Shown: positions 1-11,039, counted from the first letter of the stretch. The stretch: 64,000 bases of DNA from Isoetes taiwanensis (GCA_021234155.1 JAJEKV010000094.1:498284-562283); one strand, 5' to 3'. Notes: generated from the letters alone by a model not told the origin. Numbers and translations are program-made.

Positions 1-101
1 TAGGATCAAGAAGAAGATGCCTATCTAGGCAACCAACAAGATCGAGTGGCTCATCGAGCACTTGATCGCCGATGTGGTGAATAGAAGAAGGAAAATAATC
101 C

Positions 102-167
102 ATGGGAGACGAATGACCCTAGCCCCAATGGAGCTGTTTTTATAGTGAAGTAAAATTATTGGGGTGG
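102..167. repeat. Direct repeat, copy 1 (pair with 679-745)
   Basis: The segment beginning CATGGGAGACGAATGA and ending AGTGAAGTAAAATTATTG recurs about 580 bp downstream with a few substitutions. The pair could be the remains of a short element whose left part lies outside the window. No terminal dinucleotides or target duplication could be established. Confidence 0.6.
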
Positions 168-678
168 ATCAGAAGCCATCATTGAGCGTATACAAGTATC
201 ATGTACTGCATGTATGATTCTATCATGTACTCGATTCTATACATCAACTAATATTCACTATGCTTATATTATATATATCCCAATGTATACAAAATCATAA
301 GTGCTTATATTAGGTATACATATCATAGATGATTCACTCGCCATTGCACGACTAATATAGGTGTGATTGAAAATAAAAGACAACTTGCATAGTTCATAGG
401 TACTCATGTCATTATTATATCCTTAGCGCATACGCATTCACTCATCATCAACATCAAAGCACGTGATGCTATTCAGCTCAAAGATCTCCCCGATCGTGAA
501 GCCAATAAAGGTGGACCTTAACACGAAAGTGAGCTTCCCCGCAAGCACTCAGTAGACCATCCGCTTTGGACCGCAGCCATGGATCAAGTTTGATACCATT
601 TCTGTAGCATTCACACGCATCATTATAGCTAAGGTAGCACCCGGCGGATTGATGTTCTCGACGATCGTGCAAGGAAGC

Positions 679-745
679 CATGGGAGATGAATGAGCTCTA
701 CCACCGATGGAGCGCTTTTATAGTGAAGTAAAATTATTGATGTGA
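679..745. repeat. Direct repeat, copy 2 (pair with 102-167)
   Basis: This is the second copy of the repeat that starts near position 102. The best conserved part is TTTTATAGTGAAGTAAAATT. No coding sequence lies between the copies. Confidence 0.6.
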
Positions 746-814
746 ATTATTGGTGTTCATTGCCTTTATAATGAAAGTACCATACATGTATATGATCCAA
801 TAATTTCTATGTAT

Positions 815-890
815 ATACTATCAATAATTTTGATGAGTATATACCATCAATAATTTTGGTGGGTATACCATCAATAATTTTGGTGGGTAT
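815..890. repeat. Tandem repeat, three units of about 25 bp
   Basis: Three consecutive units built on ATCAATAATTTTGGTGGGTA are visible. The second and third are nearly identical and the first is diverged. It lies in AT-rich intergenic DNA. Confidence 0.85.
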
Positions 891-1204
891 AAATATACAT
901 CAAATTGCCGAAAAAAGAACATTGGCCTCCGCCTAGCTATGACTTATTCTCGTCTTGAACGTGATTCTATCACTTGCAAGATGAATCATGAGGACTTCAA
1001 GCCGTGCCGCGAGCCAGATATACCGCTTGAAGACCGCTCACCATCGCTGTTCTCAATCCTCGCCATTATCCCCGATCCCGCCGATGTTATCATCCATCTC
1101 CCCGTGGAATAGGGAGTATCAAATGTTCATGATCGAAAGGATCTCGAGCGCCTTCGCTAGTTCTCGATCATTCGTAGTAATAGTAGAAGAATAATATTAC
1201 TTGT

Positions 1205-1465
1205 TATCTTATTGTAATCTGTTGTGTTAGTATACAACAGTACACATAACCTTTTGTAATACACATAACCGTAATATAAGTAATAGTAAAATAATAGTAC
1301 TTGTTATCTTATTGTAATCTGGTTGTACTCTTTATTGTTATCTTATTGTAATCTTATTGTTATCGGTATACATAACCTTTTGTAATACACATAACCATAG
1401 TATGCAACAGGTATACATAACCTTTTGTAATACACATAACCATACTATAAGTATTGAGGTATACA
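1205..1465. repeat. Degenerate tandem repeat (TACACATAACC)
   Basis: The motifs CATAACCTTTTGTAATACA and TTATCTTATTGTAATCT alternate several times. It is a local, imperfect minisatellite with no coding potential. Confidence 0.8.
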
Positions 1466-1480
1466 TAACCCTCCAAGGTA

Positions 1481-3228
1481 TACTATATAAAAATTATTCC
1501 AACTTGTCTTCAGAATTCCAACTTTAATGAAACTCTGCTTTCATCAAGACAAGATTACATAATAACAATACACGTACAAAATGCATCAAGAATGCTCAGA
1601 CTCCAAGGGGTTCAACCGACAAATGTGGCCTTTAGATAACAAATGCATTTAATCAAGACAATGGCATTGGCTGGCATAAAACAATGGCTAGGGTAGTCCA
1701 AATTCATCCTCCCTCCCCGTACACTTTGTAGATAGGCTGAAACATGCTATGGCATGAATGTAACCTTCCGGAGATGTAATCTCATAGATTCACCCTATGA
1801 AACTACTCCAGGTTGAATGTCCCTGGTCCGATGAGGTAGGAAGAGGACGTATCCCCTTTTGGAGCACGATGGTTCCATGGGCAGCTAGAGGATTGTGGCA
1901 CCAGGGGCAACCACGAATCCGTACCTGACTCACCCCTCTAAATCTATAGGTTATCTCACCACATCTAGCAAGCCCAAGGTGTCCCACTGGATGTTACTTG
2001 CAACCTGTGGGGTGTCTGACCTATACCCACCTTCACACGCAGGACCGACTATAAGCCCCGCCATACTATAGGGGCCCAAAGAGGCCACGCCGCCAAGGCC
2101 CCAACTTCACTTGACCATTATACTCGTTATATGGTGTTCATTCTTGGCAGCATCCACAGTCAGGTGGGCTCTCATGCACATGCCACAATTAATGAGATTT
2201 AAGGGATTCTAAATAGGAGCATCTCTACTACTAGATGGCCTTTAGGACATGAGAGGAACAGAAAGAGAACAATTATCATATATATATCCATCCATAACCT
2301 CAATTGGAGCATGAAATAAAGATCAATCATACAACTACACATACAAGGGTTAGCTAGAAGCCCAAACTATCTAAGCATCGACACGGTCTTGGCTAGAGCC
2401 ATTATCTCTTTAGGTCTCCAAAACTGGTCTCGATTGGGATGATCAAGCAGCCTTCTCCTTTCACCAAATCCGCCCAAATTGATTTGGGGCAGAATTGGGG
2501 TTGAGACCCGCATGATTGCCTCCCGATAGGCAGTTGCCCGGGCCAATCGAGTTGGCCTAGGTGGCCTCAATGTACTAGTCAAATTACACAAATTAATAAT
2601 AATTAACTAGGCGTTTAATTATTAACTAGCTTAATCAGCCGACATTTTAGCATAGCTAACTTAAACCCTTTTAGTTTAATCCATAATGGCTCTAAAATAG
2701 CCATGGTGACATGTCATGGTCTTTATACATATACCCTATGATTGCGTGGAACGTCACAGCTGTCCTTCCACAAGTCCATGGCTAACAACCTCTTCAATGC
2801 TTTGGCCTAGATCATGCACCTCTTCAAGTCAGCTAGCATGGATCCCTGGTTTAGCCTATCAGCATTTTAATTGAGAGGCCTGGTGGTACATTTGAACTTC
2901 CCCTTCTCCACGCTTCGACATGAAACTTGCAAAATTGAATCATATGATAGAAAGAACAAGACCACGATTTTGACTTGTGAATGGATGAAAGCTATTCTCC
3001 TTAGCAAATTCTAACCCCACATCATACTATGGAACAGAACATCATCTAGAGTGTTTCATGTTGCTAAGACTGGACTGACAAAGCTCCTTCTGCTGCTGCA
3101 TATCTTCTCCTATCTTCAAACTCATTCTTACAATCTAGTGGTTTATATAATTTCATACTAAAAGTACTGTTGCACAAACCGTTCCTCACAAAAAGTACCG
3201 TTGCAATATCCGTTTGGGAAAAGTCTTC
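1481..3228. other. Intergenic DNA without recognised genes
   Basis: I find no supported gene here. A minus-strand 74-codon open frame at 2367-2591 has plausible composition but no motif I recognise, and nothing around it suggests exons. Local AT-rich stretches such as 2590-2640 contain short palindromic TTAATTA runs. Confidence 0.5.
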
Positions 3229-3283
3229 ATGGAGATGTGGTTTATCTAGACACTATGCAGTGGTTTATCTGGATACCACCTAG
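3229..3283 (+). repeat. Minisatellite, left part (split by copia A)
   Basis: Two to three units of the TGGTTTATCTGGACA motif precede the left LTR of copia A. The array resumes at position 8829, directly after the right LTR, so the retrotransposon landed inside the array near its left edge. Confidence 0.85.
3279..3283 (+). other. Target-site duplication CCTAG, left copy
   Basis: The five bases before the left LTR are CCTAG. The same five bases follow the right LTR at 8829-8833. A 5-bp duplication is the standard length for Ty1/copia integration. Confidence 0.93.
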
Positions 3284-3836
3284 TGTTGTAAAGGGTCATG
3301 CCAAGTTAGGAAGTATGATTATGGTTAAAGGTTCAATGATGGTCGAGATAATTGTTAAGGACTTATGATTATAGCCCAATGGTTATGGTTTTTTTTCTTT
3401 AAGGGTTCGTATATGGAAAGTTTGATGGTCGAATCATATGAAGGCAGTTATTATCTGCCTAGCAAATAACCACCCTACAGTTCATAGCCAGATCCGATCG
3501 GTCTGGCTCAACCGACGGTCTGCTCTTATTTACAGATGGTGAAGCTAAGGTCTGGCATTATTCTGTGCCGGATCGTGAATACCTAAAGAGTATCTTTAAG
3601 GTTTGAGAAATAGTGGAGTTGTTAAATGGTTAAGTTGCTATCGTAATGTAATAGTTGAATTGCTTAAGTAATATAAGCATTCATTCTGTAAGTCAAATGT
3701 ATTGTGAGACTAAGTTGTAGTTCTTTAGTAAGAAGCTTGGTTGTTAGAAACAAAGTGCATATGCTCTAAAAATTAATGCATATACACATGATTCTATAGT
3801 GGATTAAAGTTGTTCTAATCTTATTGTTTTTCAACA
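3284..3836 (+). repeat. Copia A 5' LTR
   Basis: The 553-bp LTR begins TGTTG and ends CAACA. It carries the element's promoter and polyadenylation signals by family precedent. It aligns along its whole length with 8259-8828. Confidence 0.95.
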
Positions 3837-3838
3837 TC

Positions 3839-3850
3839 TGGTATCAGAGC
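3839..3850 (+). promoter_or_regulatory. Primer-binding site, initiator tRNA-Met 3' end
   Basis: TGGTATCAGAGC lies two bases after the 5' LTR. This is the classic plant copia site, complementary to the 3' end of initiator tRNA-Met, which primes minus-strand DNA synthesis. Confidence 0.95.
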
Positions 3851-3865
3851 AGGATTAAGATCACT

Positions 3866-6800
3866 ATGGCAACAAGGTTGGGAGCTTCTTTACTAAGCAC
3901 AGTTGAAGTTTACAAAGGAGGTGCTGGTTTCCAAGTATGGAAAGAGAAGATTGAAGAAATTTTGAAGGTTGAAGGATTATGGGAGGTTGTTGAAGAGCAG
4001 GTTGCAGTTGGTGTTCAAGCAACCAGTAGGGGACGTACTTATGCTTCTGCTGCAGCATCAGGTACAAATGTTAGTCCCATAAGAGAATCAAGTTCAACAG
4101 GTGGAGCAGGGAGTTCAAGTGCTGTGGAAGTCAGCAGTCCTGCAGTTGAACTGGGAGCAAAAGTATTGGAAGCTAAAGCAATTATTAAGAGCAAGATAAG
4201 CTCTAGTATTCTGCTGAAAATGAGAGGCATGACGCCTAAGGAGATGTGGGCTTATATGTTGAAAACATATCAAGTGAAATCCTCTTCTCAGCTTGATGTC
4301 TTGGACAAGGAGCTCAGAGAATTGAGATTTGGAGAAAAGGATGATGTAAAAGAAGTATTTGAAAAGTTTGACAATATTATTGCAGATATGGAGGCTGCTG
4401 GAGTACCCATAACAAATGAGTATCAGATAAATTGCATTGCAAAGGTATTCTCTAAACGAAAGCAACTTGCTACACTAGTAAGAAATGTTGCTAAGAGTAG
4501 AGAGGAGGCAGAAAAAATGATTAAAACTGAACTAGAGCAGAATGAGGTGGCCAATGATGAAATTGAAGAACAAGCTGAAATCTTGTATACTTCAAATGGA
4601 AGAGGTCGAGGTATGAAGAGCAAAATTGGTCCATGTTTTAATTGTGATTCTTATGGACATTTGAAAGCAAATTGTCCTAAATCAAACAAGGGAATGAAAT
4701 GCTTTAACTGTCATGGTTTTGGACACTTGGCAAATAACTGTTCTAGTCCAAGGGAAAACAAGAACAGCTCCACAAGCAATGTTGGACGTGGTAGGGGAAA
4801 CAATACCAGAGGAGGAGCACGTGGAGGAAGAGGCAGAGGCAAATCTGCAACTGTCAACTTGGCAGCAGAAAAAAACAAGAATGAAGAAGAAATTTCAGAT
4901 GAAGATGCTGAGGTGAGCTATTCTAAGGCATTATCTGTTGTTTTTGACCATAAACTAAAGGATAATGATCTCTATGTGTTAGATAGTGGAGCTGAGAGAA
5001 GCGTGATTAAATCACCTTCCATGCTCAAAGAAAAAATCTGCAAAGGCACAAGTTTTGTTCAAATGGGAGATGGAAATTTGCAGAAGGTGGAGCAAGCAGG
5101 AATGTTAGAGTTGTTTGATCTAAATGGCAATCCAGTAGTTCTGGAGAATGTATTGTGTGTTCCAAATTTGGTTAAAAACCTTATTTCAGTCACTCAACTT
5201 GTAGACTTGGGTTATCATGTGAACTTTGAAAAGCATTATTGTAAGGTTATGATGAATAATGAAGTCAAGTTTTTGGCTAAAAGATTTGGCAAACTATTTG
5301 GTTTCAGAAATGGAGATCTAAATGCCATAAATGCAGTTATATTACCAAGTCTAAAATTGTGGCACGAAAGACTATGTCACACTCATGAAAATAATCTGAA
5401 ATACATGATTAAAACAGGTCAAATCAGTGCAGCTATTGAAGAGGAGGGAAAAATTATATGTGATGGTTGTTTCAAAGGAAAACATTGCAGATCTCCCTTT
5501 CCTAAGAAAGGAAAAAGGGCTTCAGAAATAAATGAACTTGTTCATAGTGATCTATGTGGACCACTAAATGTAAGAAGCATTCATGGGAAGAAGTTTTTTA
5601 TTACATTCACTGATGATTTTTCCAGGAAGACAAAAGTATATACCTTAAGACACAAAGATCAAGCTTTTGAAGCTTTCAAAGCATATCAAGCAGAAGTTGA
5701 AAGACAAACAGGTAAGAAAGTTAAATGTCTTAGAACTGACAGAGGTGGAGAATTTGTGTCTGGCAGGTTCAATAATTATTGCTTTACAAATGGCATTAGG
5801 AGGCAATTAACATGTTCTCATACACCTCAGCAAAATGGAGTTGCAGAAAGAAAGAATAGATCCATTTTAAATGCAGTCAGATCTATGCTGAAACATTCTG
5901 GTCTGCCAAACTTCTTATGGGAGGAGGCTGTCCAAACTGCAGTAGAGATTCAAAATAAGCTGCCCACTAGGAGCACAAATGGACAAGCTCCAGATAAAAT
6001 TTGGTATGATTCTCAACCAGATTTCAGTAAATATAGAGTTTATGGATGTTTAAGTTATTGCCATGTGCCAGAAGAGATCAGACAAAAATTAGATGATAGA
6101 TCTATTACATGCTATCTCATAGGTTATGACAATCAGTCTAAAGGATATAAACTGTATGATCCCTTGAAAAGGAGGATAATCTTGAGTCGAGATGTTCATT
6201 TTGATGAAAATAGTTTGTATAAAAATAAGGAAACAAAAGTTATTCCTCTGGAAAGATCAAACACAGTGGAGATGGATACCTCACATATACATGCAGATCT
6301 GGATGATGATGATACAATAGACAATACCTCAGATAAAGAAGGTAACATATCAGCAAATGATCAGAGAGAGGAGGCTCCAGCAGGGAATGAAAATGTTCAT
6401 ATGGCTCAAAAGAAGAGAACTAGGAAAACTGAGGCTGAACGATTACTTGAAGAAGCTCAAGTTAATGTACAAGAGTATGGAAGATACAAAGGAGGCCGAA
6501 GTTTAAGACTACAAAACAGTAATAATGTTGAGGAGGAAATAAATACCATAATGGCAATTCTTGAGCCACATGTCCCAAGCAGCTATGAGGAAGCCATGAA
6601 TTCTAGTGAAGCACAAAATTGGCAGAAAGCAATGGAGGAGGAACTTGCAGCTTTCAGGAGAACAGGAACTTATGAACTTGTGAAAAAACCATATGGAAAG
6701 AATATAGTAGACAGCAAATGGATATTCAAGCTAAAACCTAGCTCAGATGGAAAAACTCATATACATAAAGCCAGATTAGTTGCAAGAGGTTATTCTCAGA

Positions 6801-6868
6801 AAAAAGGATTAGACTATGAGGAAACGTTTTCTCCCATAGTAAAGCTTACTAGTATCAGAATGCTATGA
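3866..6868 (+). CDS. Copia A polyprotein, Gag to start of RT
   Basis: The frame encodes about 1000 residues from ATG 3866. That start is chosen because upstream codons of the same open frame overlap the LTR end and PBS. The N-terminal half is Gag (about residues 1-250), followed by two CCHC zinc knuckles starting at residues 257 and 279. The aspartic protease motif LDSGA has its Asp at residue 373. A GAG-pre-integrase HHCC segment follows (LWHERLCH...CDGC). The integrase triad is D562, D625 and E661, exactly 35 residues between the last two. The RT region begins with the copia motif KARLVARGYSQ. The frame ends at TGA 6866-6868, right after SIRML in the RT domain. Related copia proteins continue here, so the stop reflects a small deletion with a frameshift, not a true C terminus. 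Confidence 0.95.
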   Translation: MATRLGASLLSTVEVYKGGAGFQVWKEKIEEILKVEGLWEVVEEQVAVGVQATSRGRTYASAAASGTNVSPIRESSSTGGAGSSSAVEVSSPAVELGAKVLEAKAIIKSKISSSILLKMRGMTPKEMWAYMLKTYQVKSSSQLDVLDKELRELRFGEKDDVKEVFEKFDNIIADMEAAGVPITNEYQINCIAKVFSKRKQLATLVRNVAKSREEAEKMIKTELEQNEVANDEIEEQAEILYTSNGRGRGMKSKIGPCFNCDSYGHLKANCPKSNKGMKCFNCHGFGHLANNCSSPRENKNSSTSNVGRGRGNNTRGGARGGRGRGKSATVNLAAEKNKNEEEISDEDAEVSYSKALSVVFDHKLKDNDLYVLDSGAERSVIKSPSMLKEKICKGTSFVQMGDGNLQKVEQAGMLELFDLNGNPVVLENVLCVPNLVKNLISVTQLVDLGYHVNFEKHYCKVMMNNEVKFLAKRFGKLFGFRNGDLNAINAVILPSLKLWHERLCHTHENNLKYMIKTGQISAAIEEEGKIICDGCFKGKHCRSPFPKKGKRASEINELVHSDLCGPLNVRSIHGKKFFITFTDDFSRKTKVYTLRHKDQAFEAFKAYQAEVERQTGKKVKCLRTDRGGEFVSGRFNNYCFTNGIRRQLTCSHTPQQNGVAERKNRSILNAVRSMLKHSGLPNFLWEEAVQTAVEIQNKLPTRSTNGQAPDKIWYDSQPDFSKYRVYGCLSYCHVPEEIRQKLDDRSITCYLIGYDNQSKGYKLYDPLKRRIILSRDVHFDENSLYKNKETKVIPLERSNTVEMDTSHIHADLDDDDTIDNTSDKEGNISANDQREEAPAGNENVHMAQKKRTRKTEAERLLEEAQVNVQEYGRYKGGRSLRLQNSNNVEEEINTIMAILEPHVPSSYEEAMNSSEAQNWQKAMEEELAAFRRTGTYELVKKPYGKNIVDSKWIFKLKPSSDGKTHIHKARLVARGYSQKKGLDYEETFSPIVKLTSIRML

Positions 6869-8099
6869 AATCCATCATATGGATGTTAGTACAGCATTCT
6901 TAAATGCTGATTTGGATGAAGAAATTTTTATGAAACAGGCTTTAGGTTTTGAGGAAGGAAACAATAAAGTTTGGAAGTTAAACAAGGCTGTCTATGGCTT
7001 AAAGCAATCACCTCGACAGTGGTATTTTTGCATGGATAAGTTTCTAAGAGAAAACAATTTTGGAAAGTTCAATAGTGATGGAAACATGTATATCAGAAAT
7101 AATCAAGGCAGATTATGTATAATTGCCTTATATGTGGATGATTGCATCATGGTCTCAAATGACTTGTATTATCTCAATGACTGCAAACAGATTTTGAAAA
7201 ATAAATTCAAGATGACCAACTTAGGAGAATTAAAGAGATTCCTGGGAATTGAAGTTAAAAGAGATAGAGAGAATAAGACTCTAATGTTAACACAGACAGC
7301 AAATATCCAAGGAATGCTTGCAAGGTTTGGAATGGTGAACTGTAAGGAAGCAGCATCACCACTTGTACCAGGGCATAAGATTTCAGCACATTTGTCACCA
7401 AGTACAGAAGAAGAAATAGCTAAAATGGAGCAAACACCTTATAGGGAGCTGATTGGTTGTCTACTTTATGTTACAAATTGTACAAGACCGGATATTGCAT
7501 TCTCAGTGAGTCTACTTAGCAGATATGTTAATAATCCAGGGCATGCACATTGGATTGCTGCTAAAAGAATCTTAAGATTCCTGAAAGGAACTCAAGATCA
7601 AGGGATCAAATACTCAAATGACAATCTGAAACTTAAAGCTTTTTGTGATGCAGACTGGGCATCAGACTTAGACCAGCGAAAATCCACCTCAGGATTTGTT
7701 TTGATGCTTGGAGGAGGAGCCATAACTTGGAAATCAAAGAAACAAACAAGTACTGCCATGTCATCTGCAGAAGCAGAATATGCTGCTTCAACTTTGGCTG
7801 GAAAAGAAATAGTCTGGGCAAGGAGACTGCTTAATGAACTGGGAATTGCACAAGAAGGACCTACAGTACTATTAAGTGATAGTCTTAGTTGTATTGCTAT
7901 CACTAAAAACCCTGTTTTGCATCAGAGAACAAAACATATAGAGATACACATGCATTTTATTCGAGAACTAGTTGAGAAAAAATATGTTGCAGTTGAATAT
8001 GTAAACACTGAGGAGCAAGTTGCTGACATCCTTACTAAGGCTTTAACTCAAGTGAAGTTTCTTAAGTTTAAGAGGATGTTGGGAATTCATAAAGAATAA
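6864..8099 (+). CDS. Copia A RT (C-terminal part) and RNase H
   Basis: This frame resumes the polyprotein two bases out of register with the upstream part. The first in-frame ATG is 6879, but the homologous sequence already starts at about 6864. It holds the RT motifs MDVSTAFLNADLDEEIFM and VYGLKQSPRQW, and the catalytic YVDD at residue 85 counted from ATG 6879. RNase H follows, with DADWASD near residue 257, SSAEAEY, and the C-terminal motif TKHIEIHMHF...DILTKAL. It stops with TAA at 8097-8099, about 160 bp before the 3' LTR. Without the upstream frame it would not be made as a functional protein. It is otherwise uninterrupted, which suggests the RT lesion is recent. Confidence 0.95.
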   Translation, partial: YEIHHMDVSTAFLNADLDEEIFMKQALGFEEGNNKVWKLNKAVYGLKQSPRQWYFCMDKFLRENNFGKFNSDGNMYIRNNQGRLCIIALYVDDCIMVSNDLYYLNDCKQILKNKFKMTNLGELKRFLGIEVKRDRENKTLMLTQTANIQGMLARFGMVNCKEAASPLVPGHKISAHLSPSTEEEIAKMEQTPYRELIGCLLYVTNCTRPDIAFSVSLLSRYVNNPGHAHWIAAKRILRFLKGTQDQGIKYSNDNLKLKAFCDADWASDLDQRKSTSGFVLMLGGGAITWKSKKQTSTAMSSAEAEYAASTLAGKEIVWARRLLNELGIAQEGPTVLLSDSLSCIAITKNPVLHQRTKHIEIHMHFIRELVEKKYVAVEYVNTEEQVADILTKALTQVKFLKFKRMLGIHKE

Positions 8100-8248
8100 T
8101 TCAGTCTGCTCAATATATTTCTGTGACAGGTTCTATAACAGGCAATAAGGAACAGTACAGAAATTGGGAAGAATAGGACTGTAAACAGTCTGATCAGTTA
8201 ATATGGTTTTATGACATTCAACATGCATCAGTACAAAAAACTTGGCAT

Positions 8249-8258
8249 GAAGGAGGAA
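8249..8258 (+). promoter_or_regulatory. Polypurine tract of copia A
   Basis: GAAGGAGGAA abuts the TG of the 3' LTR. By family precedent this is the RNase H-resistant primer for plus-strand synthesis. Confidence 0.9.
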
Positions 8259-8828
8259 TGTTGGAAAGGGTCATGCCAAGTTAGGAAGTAAAGGATAAAA
8301 TCTGCATTAGAACTTATGGTTAAAGGTTCAATGGTCGTTGAGGTAATTTTTAAGGGCTTATGATTATAGCCTAATGGTTGTGGTTTTTCTTTAAAGGATC
8401 GTATATGGAAAGTTTGATGGTCGAATCATATGAAGGCAGTTATTATCTGCCTAGCAAATAACCACCCTACAGTTCATAGCTAGATCCGATCGGTCTGGCT
8501 CAACCGACGGTCTGCTCTTATTTACAGATGGTGAAGCTAAGGTCTGGCATTGTTCAGTGCCGGATCGTGAATACCTAAAGAGTATATTTAAGGTTTGAGA
8601 TATAATGGAGTTGTTCAATGGTTAAGTTGCTACAGTAATGCAATAGTTGAATTGCTTAAATAATATAAGCATTGATTCTGCAATTCGATGTATTGTGAGA
8701 CTAAGTTATAGTCCTTTAGTGAAGAAGCTTGATTGTTAGAAACAAAGTGCATATGCTCTAAAAATTAATGCATATACACATGATTCTATAGTGGATTAAA
8801 GTTGTTCTAATCTTATTGTTTTTCAACA
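8259..8828 (+). repeat. Copia A 3' LTR
   Basis: This 570-bp LTR matches 3284-3836, with an insertion of about 20 bp near 8289 and scattered substitutions. It begins TGTTG and ends CAACA. Confidence 0.95.
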
Positions 8829-10110
8829 CCTAGTGGTTTATCTGGACATTGTATGAATCTGAACCAAGTATTCATGCATTCCATATATAAGAGCACCCTT
8901 GTGGTTTATCTGGACACTACCTAATGGTTTATCTGGACAACAAATAATGATTTATCTAGACTTTGTAGGAAATATGCATTGAGCCCAAGTACCATTGGTA
9001 TAAACTCACCAAGTATTCATACTAATGGTATTTGTACTCCATGTATAAGAGCATTCTTGTGGTTTATCTGGATACCACATGGTGGTTTATCTGGACTTTG
9101 TAGGGACATGCATTGATTCCAAGTACCATTTGTATAAATACACAAAGTATTCATGCCAATAGTATTTGCACTCCATGTATAATAGCACCCTTTGTGGTTT
9201 ATACACCACCTAGTGGTTTATCTAGACATGTCCCAATGGTTTATCTTGACATTGTTGGAATATGCATTGAGTTTGTTACCATTGGTATAAATACAACAAG
9301 TATTTATACAAATAGATTTATACTTAGTGTTGAAGAGCACCCTTGTGGTTTATCCAGACACCACCTTGTGGTTTAGCTAGACACCACCTAGTGGTTTATC
9401 CAACATTGTAGGATTATGCATCGAGTCCAAGTACTATTGGTATAAATATACAAAGTATTTATACCAATGGTACTTGATAAGAGCACCATTGTGGTTTATC
9501 CTAATAACACCTAGTGGTTTATCTAGACATCATAGGAATATGCAATCTTAGCACCATGGGTATAAATACTGAGGTATTTATATTAATGATATTTGTACTG
9601 ATGTTGAAGAGCATCCTAGTGGTTTATGTGACATTGTCCTAGTCGCTTATTTGGACACCACCGATGGTTTATCCGACAATGTAGAAATATGTATTGAGTA
9701 TAAATACTCCAAGTATTGATACCAATGGTATTTGTATCTAGTGGTTTATTTGGACACCAAGTAGTGGTTTATCTGGACATTTGTACGTACCATTAGTATA
9801 AATACACCAAGTATTCATGCCATTAGTATTGTACTCTATATATAAGAGCACTCTTGTGGTTTATCTGGATACCACATAGTGGTTTATTTGATCATGTCCT
9901 AGTGGTTTATCTGGACATTGTTGGAATATCCATTGAGTTTAAGTACTATTGGTATAAATATATCGAGTATTCATGCCAATGGTATTTGCACTCCATGTAT
10001 AAGAGCACCCTTTGTGGTTTATCCGACACCACCTAGTGGTTTATCTAGACATGTCCTAGTGGTTTATCCGACATTGTAGGAAATGCATTGTGTTCAAGTA
10101 CCATTGGTAT
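8829..10110 (+). repeat. Minisatellite with higher-order structure
   Basis: The motif TGGTTTATCTGGACA recurs many times. It is nested in longer units of about 130-230 bp that also contain ATAAGAGCACCCTTGTGG and TACCATTGGTATAAATAC. Starts of the longer unit are seen near 8880, 9045, 9172, 9325, 9475, 9606, 9833 and 9993. Open frames here (for example 9113-9376) are by-products of the repeat. Confidence 0.9.
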
Positions 10111-10251
10111 AAGAAACAAGTAAAATATTTGCAATCGAATGATGTAAATTAAAAGACATAACTCACATAATGTTGTTCGGTGCACGCTTTTATTAATCTT
10201 CCTCTTCGATCCTCTAAATTCTCACCGCTAGAAGTCCTTTTGTAAAGATTA

Positions 10252-10706
10252 GTGTTTGTGCCCGCGCTTTCCTCTCCAGCTTATGAAATCGCTGGCCTCT
10301 GCATTAGGAATGTAGCAAGTGCACACAAATTAGGTCCGCTGCCCACTACCCGCCATTTCATCATCGACCGTAGCTACATTTGCATTCACATTGTAAATAG
10401 GCTTCGTGGAGTTCTTCAAATTTTCCAATCCAGTCGGGCCTTTGGTGAAGGGACCGCTAGAGCACGATGGATGTTCAATAGTTTAAGCCTCTGAAGCATG
10501 CAACATCTGACATGTTTGTTTCCATACAGGTCTTCTTTTTCCCCTTTAAAAACACCTTTCTTGTCCATTTGTTTGTTTCACCATGAACGTCTTGCAAAGA
10601 GCGAATGGTTCTGCCATTTCCAATAGCCATTTTTCTGTCTATTTTGGCACTTGAATTTGCTTGTGTTTCAGCATTGTCTTGGCCCTGTGCAATTGAAGGT
10701 GAAGGA
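10252..10706 (-). pseudogene. Coding-like host sequence, downstream part, cut by copia B
   Basis: On the minus strand, a frame with good codon texture runs from the copia B junction (10706) to a TGA near 10492. It includes SPSIAQGQDNAETQ and MAIGNGRTIRSLQDV. It continues across the element into 15472-15655 in the same frame once one copy of the AAGGA duplication is discounted. Further left, another frame gives coding-like text (for example NVNANVATVDDEMAG) before the signal fades. I do not recognise the protein family. It could be an exon of a host gene or of an older repeat. Confidence 0.45.
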
Positions 10707-11039
10707 TATTGAAAGACGAAAGATAAGAGTAGAAGAAAACTATGTTTATATCTGAGAAACAAGATATGGGGTCAGCTTGAATCAAGCTGAGAATAACAGA
10801 AAATAGAGAGTCGGAATTGAAAGACAACAGAGAGAAGAAATCAGGACGGAGCTCGCTTCAGAGTGATCGTGGCATGCTTGGTTGTTCCCTTTATAGGAGT
10901 CCTTTGAACGACTACTTCTAGGAATAGACAAACTGTTACTGCTTCTAGGAATAGACAAACTGTTACAAATGTAAGACTTCGTGGTTGTGATGGCATTGTG
11001 ATGACGTGGAAATTCTGATCTACCTTCAAAAATCCAACA
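10707..11039 (-). repeat. Copia B 3' LTR
   Basis: On the minus strand it starts TGTTGG and ends CAATA. The boundary is fixed by the AAGGA duplication, so the terminus is TA, not the usual CA. Both LTR copies share this end. Confidence 0.93.

Larger units (their letters stand above)
3284..8828 (+). mobile_element. Ty1/copia LTR retrotransposon (copia A)
   Basis: This element has every structural mark of Ty1/copia: LTRs of 553 and 570 bp starting TGTTG and ending CAACA, a CCTAG target duplication, an initiator-Met primer-binding site, a Gag-protease-integrase-RT-RNase H order, and a polypurine tract before the right LTR. The LTRs differ at scattered positions plus an insertion of about 20 bp in the right one near 8289, so the insertion is not brand new. 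The polyprotein frame is broken once, inside reverse transcriptase. It is otherwise open, and this copy probably could move only with help from a related element. Confidence 0.96.

Noticed and set aside
4115..4465. Minus-strand 116-codon frame inside copia A
   Set aside because: Shadow of the Gag frame; copia Gag on the plus strand explains the sequence.
9113..9376. Open frames in the minisatellite
   Set aside because: They are built from the repeat unit and shift with each array irregularity.
8829..10110. CRISPR array
   Set aside because: Repeats are variable, spacers are themselves repeated, and there are no cas genes in this eukaryotic context.
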